Below are positions 37,829 to 50,130 of a DNA stretch of 64,000 nt, piece by piece. Each line of letters begins with the position of its first letter. Positions within the stretch are counted from its first letter, which is position 1. This DNA is from Chionis minor (lineage: Eukaryota; Chordata; Aves; Charadriiformes; Chionididae). Position numbers and translations under genes: made by a program. The notes under the pieces were generated by a model, which saw only the letters and a list, made by a program, of their open reading frames with translations, made no database searches and had not been told where the DNA came from. The stretch spans positions 254,985-318,984 of the forward strand of contig VZSF01001148.1 in assembly GCA_013398295.1 (NCBI GenBank), written 5' to 3'.

Positions 37829-40800
37829 CTGAAACAATTAAGAAAGGAACAAAACACCAAAACAAAAAAAAAAAACCAAATCAAAACAAAACAAAAAAAA
37901 AAAAGAAAAAGAGAAAGGTAGTAAATACAAGGAGAACCAAAGGGGAGAAAAGACATGCTGGAAAAAAAAAAAGGCTTTAGTACATCCATGCCAAAACCAA
38001 TAGAACGTAATAGCAGAAATCAAGGCTTGCCACTCAAAACAAGACGAATCTGGAAACTGTTCTTTAAAGGAAAATAATACAGCCTTTTCCACTGAGATTC
38101 GTAAAAAAAAAAAGAATACCATAATAATCCTAGTATACATTTTTACAAAAGAACAGATTGCTTTGGAAATCAAAAGGATGTTGTAGCACAGCTATTAACA
38201 GGCTTTCATTCTCCCAGAATTTCTGCGATTTGTTTAACAGAGCTTTTAGTAACGCTTCATTTGTGACACAAAATATACATTAAATATTACCCAAGTATAT
38301 TTTCTGCATATGCATCTAATTCAGATTAACTTCACAGGACTTCGAGAATAGACGTAAAAACATAGCTGTTTTACAATAGTTTAATAATACACATTTACAG
38401 AGAATAACTACTGTCAATGAAATACAGTCTTTCTATGTATTTACATCTTTCTGCAAAATTCTCAGAGTGAATTTAAGATTCCTGGTGAATGCAAGACTCA
38501 GAATTGTGCCATTTCATGTCATTTTCCTGCTGTTTTTATTAGAACTTACCCGTAATAATTGTGCATTTTACTATATCACATACCTACAGATGTTTTGTGT
38601 CTTGTTTACAGTTCTGTGGACTTACATAAAGGAAGAGCTATACGACTAATGAAATTATGGGGCAATTCACAACAAGCTGCATTTTGGTTTCAATCTTCGT
38701 ATCGCTCAAGTGTTTGCATTTTTTAGGATACTATGCTTAGAGAATTTTAGGTACTCCATGGAATTATTACCATAGAAATGTACAGGTACATATCAGAAAA
38801 AGTACTTCTCGTAGGATGAAGAAAGTATGACAATACTTACAAAACATTTATTTGAAGTCATACTAAGGTATAAGTGAAGCAGTACCAAACTATTAAAAGC
38901 TATCATCTGTACAATTGTCAAAACACAGTTTTCTCATTCCTTTCAAACTAACAGTTTCATATATTACAAAGCAGTTACAAACTTGTGATGTTTAGGAATC
39001 TTAATCAAATGCTGAACACTATGAAATGCAAAACAAATTAGTTACCAAAACAATTTCACGGAAAATTACTGTAATGGTCACTTCCCTCCTCCCATCCCAT
39101 CAAGGACAAAAATTCTCATTTTTAGTCATGAACTAGTCTTTTAATTTGACAAGTTTTCAAAAAAAAAAAAATCTTTTGATAGAAATTTTGGGGTTTGGGT
39201 TGTTTTTTTGTTGGTTTTTACCCAAACAAGAAGCCTATCCGAGTATTTTTCTATCAGGACTTCCAACAGTATCAAACTGTGCAGGGTAGTACAAAAAACC
39301 ATACACAACGTGTTTTAAAAAGGCTTTTTGAATAGCATTTAGTAGTTAGCAGGCTGCTGGTGTCTTGGGAGAGGTCAAACGGCGTTGGGGAGGGGAAAAA
39401 GGAGTTCGTTTTCCATTCCTGTGTGCATGCAACAAGCAGCAAAACACCAAAGTTACTCCAGTTAGCTTGGTATCAGCTCTGCTTTCTGTTAAAAAGGACA
39501 TAATACAAATGGAGAATGGAAATTGTATCATAAATCTAAACACACAATTACATCAACATAACAATATAGCCCTACTGACTTATTTTCCAACAGTCTACAT
39601 CATCTGTTCTGAAACTATTTTGATTACAAATCCAGTCTGGTGATCATGCTTTAACAAAGTTTTCCAGATCTGCCTATGCTTTAGCTCTTTTAAGTGTTTA
39701 AATGGATAGACTCTGAAACATAACACATACAGTCACAGACAAAATAAATTCTGTGTTGCATACCAATTCAGTCAAATGTCAGTACACAAATCTTTATTTT
39801 AAGTGCTAAAACACTAAACCAAAAGTTAGCAAACTGTGTTTATGCAATTCAAATCAACATGATTACAAAAGAAAACATGTAGTTAAGTGCATCTTTTTTA
39901 TAATAAGGATCGACCCTAGGACAAGACACCATCTATTTTGAAATTGCACAGCCACGGACTTAATTCTGTAACAAAACATTAATTCTGAATTGGAGGTGAG
40001 AATAATTAATTAAAAAACAAAATTTAAAAAAAGCACTTTCAAAATACAGAGCCATGGAGGGAGTCTAAAACAACACTAGAAGTTTCAGTATCACAATGGC
40101 TTACTACCAACTCCAGGGAGAGGAGAACCACCAACGGGGTAGGGTAGGGTAGTCTTGCTGGCAGCAGCACAGCCTTAGATAAGGAGACCGTGAAGCCTCA
40201 CCCTATGCTGAAGAGGGATAAAATAACCTGGATGTCCCTATAAGAGCCTGAGCAAATACAGTTATATAGCTTTGGATATCACTTTTCCAAGACAGGACTG
40301 CATTTCGGCATTTTTTTGCTACACTGCAAGTAGCACCTGGAACCAGACGATCAGTATCACTTTGGCCTCCTCTCCTGCTGGGGAGTTGGCCCATTACCAC
40401 CTCTTGCTCTCCGATTTATCTTGTGAGGAAAATGTGGAAGCCCTTCTCTGTTCAACACAGCTAGGGATTTGGAAGCCAGAACTGTCATTCAGGACTGACT
40501 GTAGTAGCTGCACATGGATGGAAATGGAAGCTATTTTGAAAAAAATATTAAATAAAGGTGGCCACAAAACTTTGAAGCTGCTGCTGCTGCTATGGAATTT
40601 GGCCACATCTAGTCCTAACATAGGACACATCCTGTAAAGTTGATTGTAAACACTCCACCGTACAAATGCGGGGCTCAGTGTATTTCTAGATTTCAGTGCA
40701 CACAAATTAAAATGATTTTCAGAAAAGGCAGTTAAATTTACCTACTAAACAGCAATTACTACAGAATAAAAACAGAGAAAGCAAATTAATCTGCTATGAG

Positions 40801-43800
40801 AATGCCAAATAAGGAAGATTAAATTCAAAATTTATTTAACTGATGTTACACCTGCAAAAATGGAAGTAAACTAACACTGATATATGATTCTTGAAACGAT
40901 ACATTATGAAGTATCTTTTGCTACTTCCTTTCTGCTACATTATCCCAGTGAAAAACAGGATTTGTTGCTGGCATTTTTGCCTTACTTTTAAACATGCATC
41001 TAAAAGAAAAGGGCAGTTACACAGCAGTATGATGACGTTTCTCCTTGTTTGAAACTATGTCAGAAAAATTATTTTTAATAATGTGAAAGGACTAAAAGTG
41101 AACATAGTTGTTCACATTGCTTACTTATACAGAATGATTCAGCTTGGCTTACGGTTTTATTCATTTTCCTCTTACCACTGGCATAACAGACACCATCACA
41201 GAGCAAAACCAGAAGAACTTGTAGAAGCATTCATGCGATAAATTACATTGCACTTAAAATAATTATAAAACAAACATGAAAGCTGAATGAAATTAAGAAA
41301 ATTCAGAGAAGAGACTGAAATTCAGTCTCTCTACTAATTAACCTACCTGCTGGCAGATGATCCGTTTAGTGAATTCTGTAGACTGGTATTGGCTGAACCT
41401 AGAGAGGCATTAAAAACTCCCTGCTGAGAACTACCATTCACTGGACTCCCGTTACCTTTCAGTATACCAGTGCACTTCCAGTTGTCCATGTAATTAGCTG
41501 CAAAAATAGATATATAAAACCTGTTAGTTTCTCTTCTGAAGCTCAGCGCTTGATACAACTATGACATTTCAACTGCTGTGCGCCTGGTGAGAATTAGAAT
41601 TGAACTGCAGTATCAATATATCAATTCCAAACAGTTGAGGATCTGGCCCTTTAGCTGCCTGACATTCCCTACCTATCCACAATTTAAAACTCAGTTTTGT
41701 TCAGTAGCAAGAACGAGTTTCCTTTATTACAATACTGAGGAACAAATGAGAATGGACGAGGAAACGGCCACTGGGTTTTTTGTTGTTGCTTTTGGAAATT
41801 TAAACAGAAAAAAAGCCAGTTTGCCTGAACACCGTGACTGAGTGGAGGTTGTCTGGTTTTGGCAGCAGGCAAAGACAGTAATGCCATACATGTTAATTTT
41901 AAAAGTGACAACTTTACATAACTCTAGTCTAGAGTCTAGTCAAGAATTTGAGGGTACAGCAAGAACGATTCACAGCAGCCTAAATCGTGCAAGTGTTCCA
42001 GCACAGAAAGTTAGTTCCTTTTTCTGAAATGTAAATAGAAATACAAAAATCTATCATTCACAAATCTAAAATGAACTTGTCCGACAAAATTATTTTTTAA
42101 GTAGAAGTTCTCAAGTATATCCAGCGTACTACAAAGCTCATGTATTTCAACTGGGAGACCTTACCCTTCCAGAGCCTAACGCAGCCATCATCACCGGAGG
42201 AGGCAAGCACCGTGCCCGTAATATTCCAGCTCACTCGCCACACCTGGGAGTTGTGGTTATCAAACTGTGCCACAATATGAATTTCAAACTTTGTTAAGCC
42301 TCCTGATGAAGTCAATTCTTTCCTGTTTAAGAGAAAAGTGACAGTTATGCACACAACTGTTCAAAGGTCTGGGCTCAAACATGATAACAAAAAGAGAGGA
42401 CGACATTTTTCAGGCAGTTTACGTTAACAGTTGTTACTAGATTAGAAGTATTAAGAGGTATTCAGGCAAAAGTATAGACTTGCTTGCAATCTTGTTGTCC
42501 TAAAAATCAGGCTGATAAAAACCAATCCTGCATACATTAAGTTACTATTTTCACTTTGCAGATACTATCAAAATAAAACTATATAGTATGCACCACCATC
42601 ATACCAAACTGTCTTCCTTTTAAGCTCACCTTAGAGGTTTTAGTGTGAAAATTCGTACATCTTTGGTTGCTACAGCTAAGATGTGGAAGGATCTTCCCAG
42701 ATTTGGCGCAAATGCAATATCATGTACAGGATCTGTGACTGTCATCAGAGCTTCTGCTTTTGCATATTTCCTGTACGACATAAGAAATTCACCTTTAGTG
42801 CCACCAAAATTGCCAGGGATGCAGATTATATAAACCAGTCATAGTGGACCAGGGAAAAAGCGGTTAGTATACATGACAGAACTTTCAAAAATAAAAGAAT
42901 ATTTTGGTCTACAGTTGGAAGAAGGAAATAAAAGGATTCTTCCATTCATAAATCTAAAGGCAATTTGTATCTCAGTAACTTACTAAATTTTCTGTGCTTG
43001 TAAGCAGACCACTATCAGCCTCCTTTGCTGTACAATAAACATGTATTCCATTTGCTATTTACCACCAGGTAAGTCACAACAGCTTTTCCTTATTGCTAAT
43101 GCACAGAGAACATTGTCTGAGGCCGGACATAAACCCACAAAACACCTTGGCTCCTTTCCCACACCAATCACCCGGAATGAAACCCAAGTTCTCTGTTATT
43201 GTTTAACTGAAAGCGGTTGTGCACACACTTCCTGGCCTTTTCTGGTCCTGAATTCTCAATCGTAAAAACTGAACTTTTACAGAACGCTGGTAATTCACAG
43301 GACTTTCTGTGATTATAAACACGCTTTTAAAAGCATTTTAAGGTCGCCTTGAACAAAGCAGTGCCTACTGCAACAATATTCAAAATTCAACTTTGCTCTA
43401 TTAATTCTTTGTGCAAAATTAAGCATATAAATTAGTAGAAGCAAAAAATCAATTCTCCCTTTAAAACGCTGTTAAGAACACTGCCATTTCTGCACTAAGA
43501 CAGAACAAAATTGTCGATATCATGTCTGTTAACATCAGCTGCTGTTCTGAGGTCTCCCTCTCCCTTCCCACCCAAGGGCTCTGAGACAAAATTAAGGTTA
43601 TTATTTACTACTCCACTCCACATCTAATGACAGGAATAAAATAAAAGGCCATATATTACAAACTACTTAAGGATCCCGCAACTGGTATATAGTGTCATTC
43701 AGCATACCTGGTATTTTCGTTATATTCATAAATCTGAACCTTAGCCAATATATTTGGACTGTTGTCATCACTTCCTACAGCTATCATTGGAGAATGTGCT

Positions 43801-46800
43801 CGAGAGCTAAAAGATGAAAATAAATACTGTTATATTTACAAATGATTCCACAGAAAGTACACCAACCCATTTTTTAAATGCATAACAAAAAAAATATCAC
43901 AAGGAGGGGGGGAAAATCACAAGGAAACATGAGTAAGTTCATTCACAGTTACTAGTACAATCTCCATTTTGTTGTTTGGAAAGCCCACTATATGCACCCA
44001 CTAAGGTGAAATCATTAGGGAACATTATTTGGCAATTCAAGATGAGCAATTTGCATTATTTGGCAATTGAAGGTCCCACAGAGCTGGATTGATTTTATAC
44101 ATGCGTCTCCACAAGTATTTGCCACAAGTTTCATGGGATAGTCTACATTCTTTGCAGTACTTTTAATGATTGATTTAGTGGGATTTAATTCAAGTTTTGG
44201 AAGACGGATCACAAAACTTAAATGTAGATGAGTTCCAGGTTTTAAATCAACTTTTAACCCCATCCCATGTATTAAAGCCTGTACTCTGAGCCTTCAGCAC
44301 AGGCTAGTACTAATGAATAGAAGAGTAAGTGGATCACAGCAGGACACAGACCACTACATCTACAGGGAGAGCCATTAAAAGTGCTTCTGGACAAACAGAA
44401 TCCAAAGCAGTTCAGCCCTGAATGGTTTTTCCCTTCCTGTTATTACTGGGGGAGAATGCGAGATGGGAAGTGAAGAAGAACCTCTGCTTATATGTGTTCT
44501 TCTGGGTGGGGACTACCCAACCAAACTCCTCTCTGATGCCTTCTCGTTCAGGCAGGTTAAGTGTATCATTAAGCCCCTGAGGATATAACTAAAAGAACAA
44601 CTCCTAGGCTTTGTGTTTGTGCTAGCAAGACTCTCGAGATTCCTTGTACTCTGTTGCACTGGCAAGGGTGTGTGTCTGTGTTAGAGCGGTCAAAATTATT
44701 ACCTATTACAACATCCTACTTAAGGAACAAGGAAAGAGACAGGAACCGTCCCTTTAGAAGCACTTTCTCTTATGAAAAGTCAAGTTTTGTGGGAAAAATA
44801 AAGATTACTCCATAGCTCTTTCGCTCATTACTTGTTAAAAATAATTAAGCTGGGAATATTTCTTCATAGAGCACATAAGGACTTGTTGTAACACTTCTCT
44901 GGCTCTGCCAGACTTGCTTTATTGAAAGAAACATTAGCAGCTTGCTTTCAGATCTCAGTAATATACACCCAGTCTTCTCCATGCACGTTTTAGGATTTAT
45001 TCTACAAAACTTCAGAACTAACTCCTTGGATCGTCTACTTAAACAGACATAAAGCAAAACCTGCAGTTTTAATAACATACCTTGAAGGATTCCAAGAAAT
45101 ACAACTGCAGCTTAGCTTACATGAGATTTCATGCTGCAGTGACCACTGGCTGAGATTCATCACATCTGGAGCTTCATAAATCCTTACAACTCCATCTGCT
45201 GAACAGGTTGCTAACATAAGACCCATGTGCTTGGGAGCAAACTTCACATCTGTAACAGATGTCCGACTGTCTACCAGAGTGGTCCTCTTTACCTGCAAAG
45301 AAAGGCAGAAATCCTTGAACGAAATGCTACAAAATTTCCATTAAAAATTTATTCCCTGAGGAAGGGTAATGGAAGTCTGACAATACCATTTCATAGGATC
45401 ACTTACCTCTTCTGTCAAAAACTAAAATAAGCAAGTAAATAAATAATCTTTATACACCAATGAATTGGAGAAATGATAGACCATTGTGCTGGCACAATTT
45501 CAAGCATCAAGAGATATACTCACAGGGGTATCAAAGTTCTGATACCAGAAAGAGTTGTTCAGATTATGCGCTTCAGAAAACAAAACCCAACATGTAACTC
45601 TTGTGTATAATACAAGAGTACTGGCCACAGGCAGTTTGAAAGTGTCCTCTTCATTCATACTGGCAACAATATTAACTGTGATGCCTAGCAACGCGGCTTT
45701 CTAATTTCAGTGCTGCTGAAGTTTAGCACACAGCATTTTCCAAGAGAAGCATCAAAACAACAAGTATTTCTGATAAGGGAATAGGTGAATACAGCAGCCA
45801 CTTGACAGGAAGATTAGCTAGGATGAAAGAGGAAAAAATTGTAAACATTTGTTTTTCAAGTTGTCTCCTCTCCTGCCAAAAAAGTATGAGTTTGAGCTGA
45901 AAACTATCCATCACAACTGCCTCCTGCACATGGAAGTCAGCTTTCATAATCCACTGGGTGGGCTAAGTTCCTGACAAACCAACTCTTCACAAGATGTATT
46001 TCAATGTCAGAAAACTTGAGTAGAAAGTAGAAAACTGCACATATTTTAGCAACCCAAAACAAAATACGAGATTAGAGGCAGGCATACTGCGTTATATAAG
46101 ATTACATGTGAAGAATAGCTGCAAAATAATCTGTTAAGAGCTAAAATTCCCTTGATGAAATGCTACCAAGAAAATCCACTTCCGAGCAAACTATTTCCCC
46201 CCAAAACCTGAGGCACTGTTTGAAAAATGAAAAAGAACAGCATGAGACAGTTTCAAAGGAGCTCAGAAGAAAAAAAACCCCACAACTTTAATTCTACTGT
46301 AGATGGGAATTCATGTCTGCAAGTTGTTCGCCAGGGAACATCTTATAAAGAAACACCAATAGTAGTGGCCTGAATTAATTGTCATTGACTAACTGTAATT
46401 TGGCCTGAATATTGCCATTTAGCTGTTTTCCCTGAATGCTTTAAAAACACTCTATATTGGAATATTGCCACAAATTCACAAAACATAGGCAGAATCAGGA
46501 ACACTTCACATTAACAGAAGAAAACAGGGTGCTTTCTCTGTTTCAGGAATAGAAGAGGTGTTGCAAAACCAGAAATGTCCAGTAACTTGGTATTTAGAAC
46601 AATTTTCATGTTCAGTCTTCCGTTTAATTCCGGAACTTAGAACAGTTTAAAGCTTCGGCCCATTATGATAAGCAAACAAATCAATGAAGCACAGTAAATC
46701 GGTTTAGTTGAGAACATATAGAAACTGTAATTAATACGTTAAGGTCTTACCCAGTGACTCTGGCCTCGGAGTTTATCATTTGACTCTCCCACTATTTCTT

Positions 46801-47989
46801 CCCAGACAGCTGCTGTTCTATCAAAAGAACAGGAAGCCAGGACCTGCCCGAATTCAGGATGGGCCCATGTCACACGCCACACAGATCCGCTATGTGTCTG
46901 CAAGATAACACCAAAACATTACAGAGAAACATGCTTATTGTGTTAGTCCAAGCGATCATAAATTTCCATGACCTTCTGCAGAAGCAGAAGTAAATTCTAG
47001 GACATAGTAAGACTATTCCTTTGAAACCTATGTTCTTCTCTAAAGCTCAAAGTTACACAGCAGCTGTTGCACTTGTTTATTTCTATAAGCACTGTAAAGT
47101 TCTGCTGCTATTCACTAATGTTAAAAGGTAATTATTACAAGTGTATCTCAAGGCATTATTTATTACTCCTTTAAACCATAAGTTCCAAGCTAAGATTCTG
47201 CCTTGACACAAAAAATACAGCTTTGTTTTCAATTTTCAGCCATTACCATGCTTCACTTCTAGCTTGCCTGTACTTTTCCAAGGCATATGCATAGCATTTC
47301 TTATCATCTCCTTTTTTACATTAAACTCCTGTTTCACACTTAGTCAACCTAATGCTTCTTTTTTTAGAGAAGGGGAATTAAAAAGCTTCACTTGCATTTC
47401 CATTTACAGGGATTATTGTGTTGTGGTCCTATTAAATACAAGTTTAAGGACAATTCAGAAGCTGAATGCACTAATTATCCTGATGAAGCAGTGTCTATAT
47501 GACACGGTTCTCAGACAGGTTTTGAAAAAAACCAAAAACAAAACAGAGGTCAGATGTTGTAACATCTGCTAGCCAGACCTCTTCCTTTTTTTTTTCCTTC
47601 CCCCCCTTCTCCCAAGTCTTGAAATATGCAAAAAGGAAATATTCAATTAAAAATGAAGGTACTGTTTTCCAACTCCCTAAATACCAGTTACTGCTGTGTT
47701 TACTGATAACAAAGTCTGCCAACATAACTAAGTACTACTAAGACTGTACGCTAGCCTCCGCTTTGAGAGGCATTAGAGATTTTTTATAAAAGCAGAGAAA
47801 GAGTATTTTACTATAAAAAACACAGGATCTACAACAAACCGTAAGTATTTCTACTCTAGAAATCAGCAAAAACTAAGCATATTTATTCAGAAATAAAGCA
47901 GAAATTTATGATTCTGTGTAATTTTTATAAATACAAACCTTCCAGCTGGCAGTGCAATGCCAATCCCCATTTTCACTTTTGTCCCAGAC
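37639..47989 (-). CDS. SEH1L: SEH1L, nucleoporin SEH1 (exons 2-9; exon 1 missing)
   Basis: WD40 beta-propeller protein of the Nup107-160 (Y) nuclear pore complex, also at mitotic kinetochores, and a subunit of GATOR2, which signals amino-acid sufficiency to mTORC1. The exons, 5' to 3', are 47989-47939, 46897-46751, 45292-45081, 43806-43708, 42770-42630, 42322-42165, 41497-41347 and 37828-37639. All have AG/GT borders and agreeing phases, and sum to 382 codons plus stop. Human SEH1L is 360 or 421 residues; adding the roughly 37 residues of human exon 1 gives about 419, so this is the long isoform. Sequence is near-identical to human throughout the propeller. Human exon 1 (residues MFVARSIAADHKDL onward) was searched for on both strands of the window by eye and not found. 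It probably falls in the gap at 49,788-49,810. Confidence 0.97.
40136..40154 (+). repeat. short TAGGG-type tandem repeat
   Basis: Three units of GGGTA (GGGGTAGGGTAGGGTAG) in a SEH1L intron. It resembles degenerate telomere-like sequence but is too short to interpret. A CTG run (about five units) lies nearby at about 40577-40592. Confidence 0.5.
41347..41497 (-). CDS. SEH1L: SEH1L exon 8
   Basis: [20 protein letters not shown] then a Ser/Asn-rich tail ending [12 protein letters not shown]. 151 nt, acceptor TTTTTGCAG|CTAATT, donor AGCAG|GTAGGT. The tail is outside the propeller and slightly diverged from human. Confidence 0.96.
42165..42322 (-). CDS. SEH1L: SEH1L exon 7
   Basis: [20 protein letters not shown] then [20 protein letters not shown] and DDGCVRLWK, the last canonical WD repeat. 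158 nt, ending GGAAGG|GTAAGG in phase 1. Confidence 0.97.
42630..42770 (-). CDS. SEH1L: SEH1L exon 6
   Basis: [20 protein letters not shown] and [22 protein letters not shown] repeat 5, nearly the human sequence. 141 nt; acceptor CGTACAG|GAAATA, donor CTAAG|GTGAGC. Confidence 0.97.
43708..43806 (-). CDS. SEH1L: SEH1L exon 5
   Basis: [18 protein letters not shown] then [12 protein letters not shown], matching human except a few substitutions. 99 nt, acceptor TCTTTTAG|CTCTCG, donor ACCAG|GTATGC. Confidence 0.97.
44015..44293 (-). other. unidentified open frame in SEH1L intron 4
   Basis: About 92 open codons on the same strand as SEH1L (82 from the first ATG at 44263), including [20 protein letters not shown] and [18 protein letters not shown]. 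The composition looks protein-like, but I recognise no family and see no acceptor/donor pair that would fit the SEH1L frame. A 15-bp direct repeat (CATTATTTGGCAATT) lies at 44023-44037 and 44054-44068, at its 3' end. It is possibly an old retrocopy fragment or chance. Confidence 0.25.
45081..45292 (-). CDS. SEH1L: SEH1L exon 4
   Basis: 212 nt beginning [20 protein letters not shown] and containing [17 protein letters not shown] and [17 protein letters not shown] repeat 3 and the start of repeat 4. Near-identical to human. Donor TTCAAG|GTATGT, phase 2. Confidence 0.97.
46751..46897 (-). CDS. SEH1L: SEH1L exon 3
   Basis: Forty-nine codons starting [18 protein letters not shown] and ending DKLRGQSHW, matching human. 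It holds WD repeat 2 with [14 protein letters not shown]. Donor CACTGG|GTAAGA. Confidence 0.97.
47939..47989 (-). CDS. SEH1L: SEH1L exon 2
   Basis: Seventeen codons, [17 protein letters not shown], human [17 protein letters not shown]. Phase 0 at both ends. Acceptor TCTCAACAG, donor GAAG|GTTTGT. It completes WD repeat 1, whose first half is in the missing exon 1. Confidence 0.96.
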
Positions 47990-49439
47990 CTGTTGAGAAA
48001 TCAAAATACAATCATACCATTTGTATATAAAGCTTACTAAGTAGTACTACAAAACACAGCCATTAAAAAAAAAACCAAAAACAAAAACATAGCTATACAC
48101 CACTAAATATTTTCATTTTGAAATCTCTAGCTGGTTCGGTACACAACTGCACTTTACTCGACCTTGAAAATACCCCTACTACAGACAGGGAGAAGAGGCA
48201 TACACTGGCAAAATCCACTATGGCATGAAGTCTATCTTTTTGAAACAATAAGTTGGTCACAGAAGACAAACTATTACAATTCTGAACGCTTCATTCACTC
48301 TGTTCCATGAGTACACCGCTCGGTTTCACTATAGTGCCCCCATGGCCCTCACCACAGCACGCGCTCAGATCTGGTCGCAAAATCCTGATGCAGCTCCCAG
48401 CAATCATCCCAAAAACAGAGCAGGGCAGCAAAAAGAAAATCAGGCTAGTGGGGGAACTGATCTTATTTCTGTTTCTAATATTCCTGTCTTGATTTATAAC
48501 CACACACAAGTCACTTAACCTTCCCTTCTCTTGATTCCCCATACATCTGTATCACCTTTACGACTTTTTTTCAGAAAAACTGCAGAGGAATTCGTGAATG
48601 CAACCAGATGAAAAACACTTCTAAAAGCCCGGCATTTGCTCCCCTTTGTCACTCATTCCCTCTATAACTTTACTGAAAGCCGCCTCACGTTTGCCACTCA
48701 GGATCTCTCGTACAGCCTGGGTTGTTATCATCACAGCCCACCTGCGTCACCTCCCTGACTGCTGTTCTGCAGGGCCCAGCTACTGAGAACGGGCCAGACA
48801 GACCACTGCAAACCACTGCTGTTTTACAGGGGTCGTAAACTGCCCATGAGAGTAAGACTTCTTAAGGGAGTCTCATAAAGGACGCTGTTATGATTGGAAA
48901 GTAACACCACATCACTAAAGTTTTTGAGTTCTACCTCTCTCTTGGCATCTTACTTAAGAACATTCTTCTCAGGCTGCAGGTTTTTACGTAGCTGGTCCAG
49001 ATCAAAGACTGACATGGTTGCACCTTACCTTTTGGGGGGACGGTTTTATTGCTGCTGTGGTTTTGCTTGTTTTTTTTAAACTCACAAAAATACCTGATGA
49101 GGGAGAAGGGGCTGCTCACTCTTTTTTAAGCCCAATCTATGCTTGGCACTGCTTTCTGTGGAAAAGCAACTTTCTCGCCCATTTACCTGGTCTAACAAAA
49201 GCTACGACTTTTTTGCTCCCCACAAATGGCGTTTCTTAAATCTAACCCCGTAACTCATGAAATTTTGTCCACCTTCTTACTACACACAAAAAGTAAAACA
49301 ACAACCAAAAAAAAAAGGGGGGAGAAAAGCGATTAACTTTCCGTTCGCTATTATCCTAGTTATTCTAAAGGGATGTAAAATTAAGGCTCCCAGTATTTTT
49401 TTTTATCTTATTTTTTTTACCCCTTTCCCCAATCCGCCA

Positions 49440-50130
49440 GAGCACACGCGGAACATTCCAGCCGTTTGCTTCACTGGCGCCTCGTTAGGAAGCGGCAGCT
49501 TCTTTCCCTCAGCCTCGGTGACGGCGGGACGCGGCCCTTCGCTCCCCGGGGCGGCGGGGCCCAGCCGGGAGGGGGAAGGCTGGGCCTCGCCCCCCGGCCC
49601 CGCCGCCCCGGGGAGCGCTGCTCCCGCTAGGCCGCGCCACCGCCGGCACACGCCGCGACCCCCCCNCGGCGCGGGCGGGGCGGGACAACCGCCGCCGCAG
49701 CCCTCCGCGCGCGCTGGCTCGCTGGCTGCTTGGCGCCTGCGCACTGCGCCGCGCTGAGGCGGGGCTGAGGTAGAGGCGGGGCCGAGGNNNNNNNNNNNNN
49801 NNNNNNNNNNCGGGGCTGAGGTAGAGGCGGGCCCGGGGCTGAGGCGGGCCGGGCTACCCGCCGCCGCGGGGGCACCATTGGCTAATTAAGGTAATACCGC
49901 TCTGCAGCCGCCGATGGAGCAGGGGAAGATGAGCTGCCGTGGGGGGCGCGCAGGCCCTGGCGGCTCCGCTGGACGGACGGACGGCCTTCTCCCCACCCTG
50001 TGCTACCGCTGAGGCCTGTCCTGCCCCGGCGGGTTTCTCGCCCCACGGCTTCGTCAAGGTGTACCCAGCGCGGCCGGCTGCCGTAGGTCAGCGTAGGGCT
50101 TCCCTCGTCCCGCCAGCGCCATTTCCCTCT
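49440..50130 (-). promoter_or_regulatory. CpG island and promoter of SEH1L
   Basis: GC- and CpG-dense stretch upstream of SEH1L exon 2, with GC boxes (GGGGCGGGG type) and an inverted CCAAT (ATTGG) at 49877-49881. It contains one ambiguous base at 49666 and a 23-N gap at 49788-49810. The transcription start and exon 1 of SEH1L must be here or in the gap. CpG density tails off to about 50,420, where a + strand donor-like GCAGAG|GTACGT occurs at 50346/50347. Confidence 0.75.
49788..49810. other. assembly gap (23 N) flanked by a GC-rich tandem repeat
   Basis: The sequence on both sides carries the same unit, CGGGGCTGAGGTAGAGGCGG, so the gap lies inside a tandem array that assembly probably collapsed. 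The true gap length is unknown and may contain SEH1L exon 1. Confidence 0.85.

Noticed and set aside
40272..40637. 121-codon + strand frame in a SEH1L intron
   Set aside because: Antisense to the gene, no recognisable domain, and a CTG run inflates the leucine stretch; most likely chance or an unknown old repeat.
49257..49757. 166-codon + strand frame and its minus-strand partners in the SEH1L CpG island
   Set aside because: Pro/Ala/Arg-rich low-complexity translation of GC-rich DNA that includes an ambiguous base; not a credible protein and not SEH1L exon 1.
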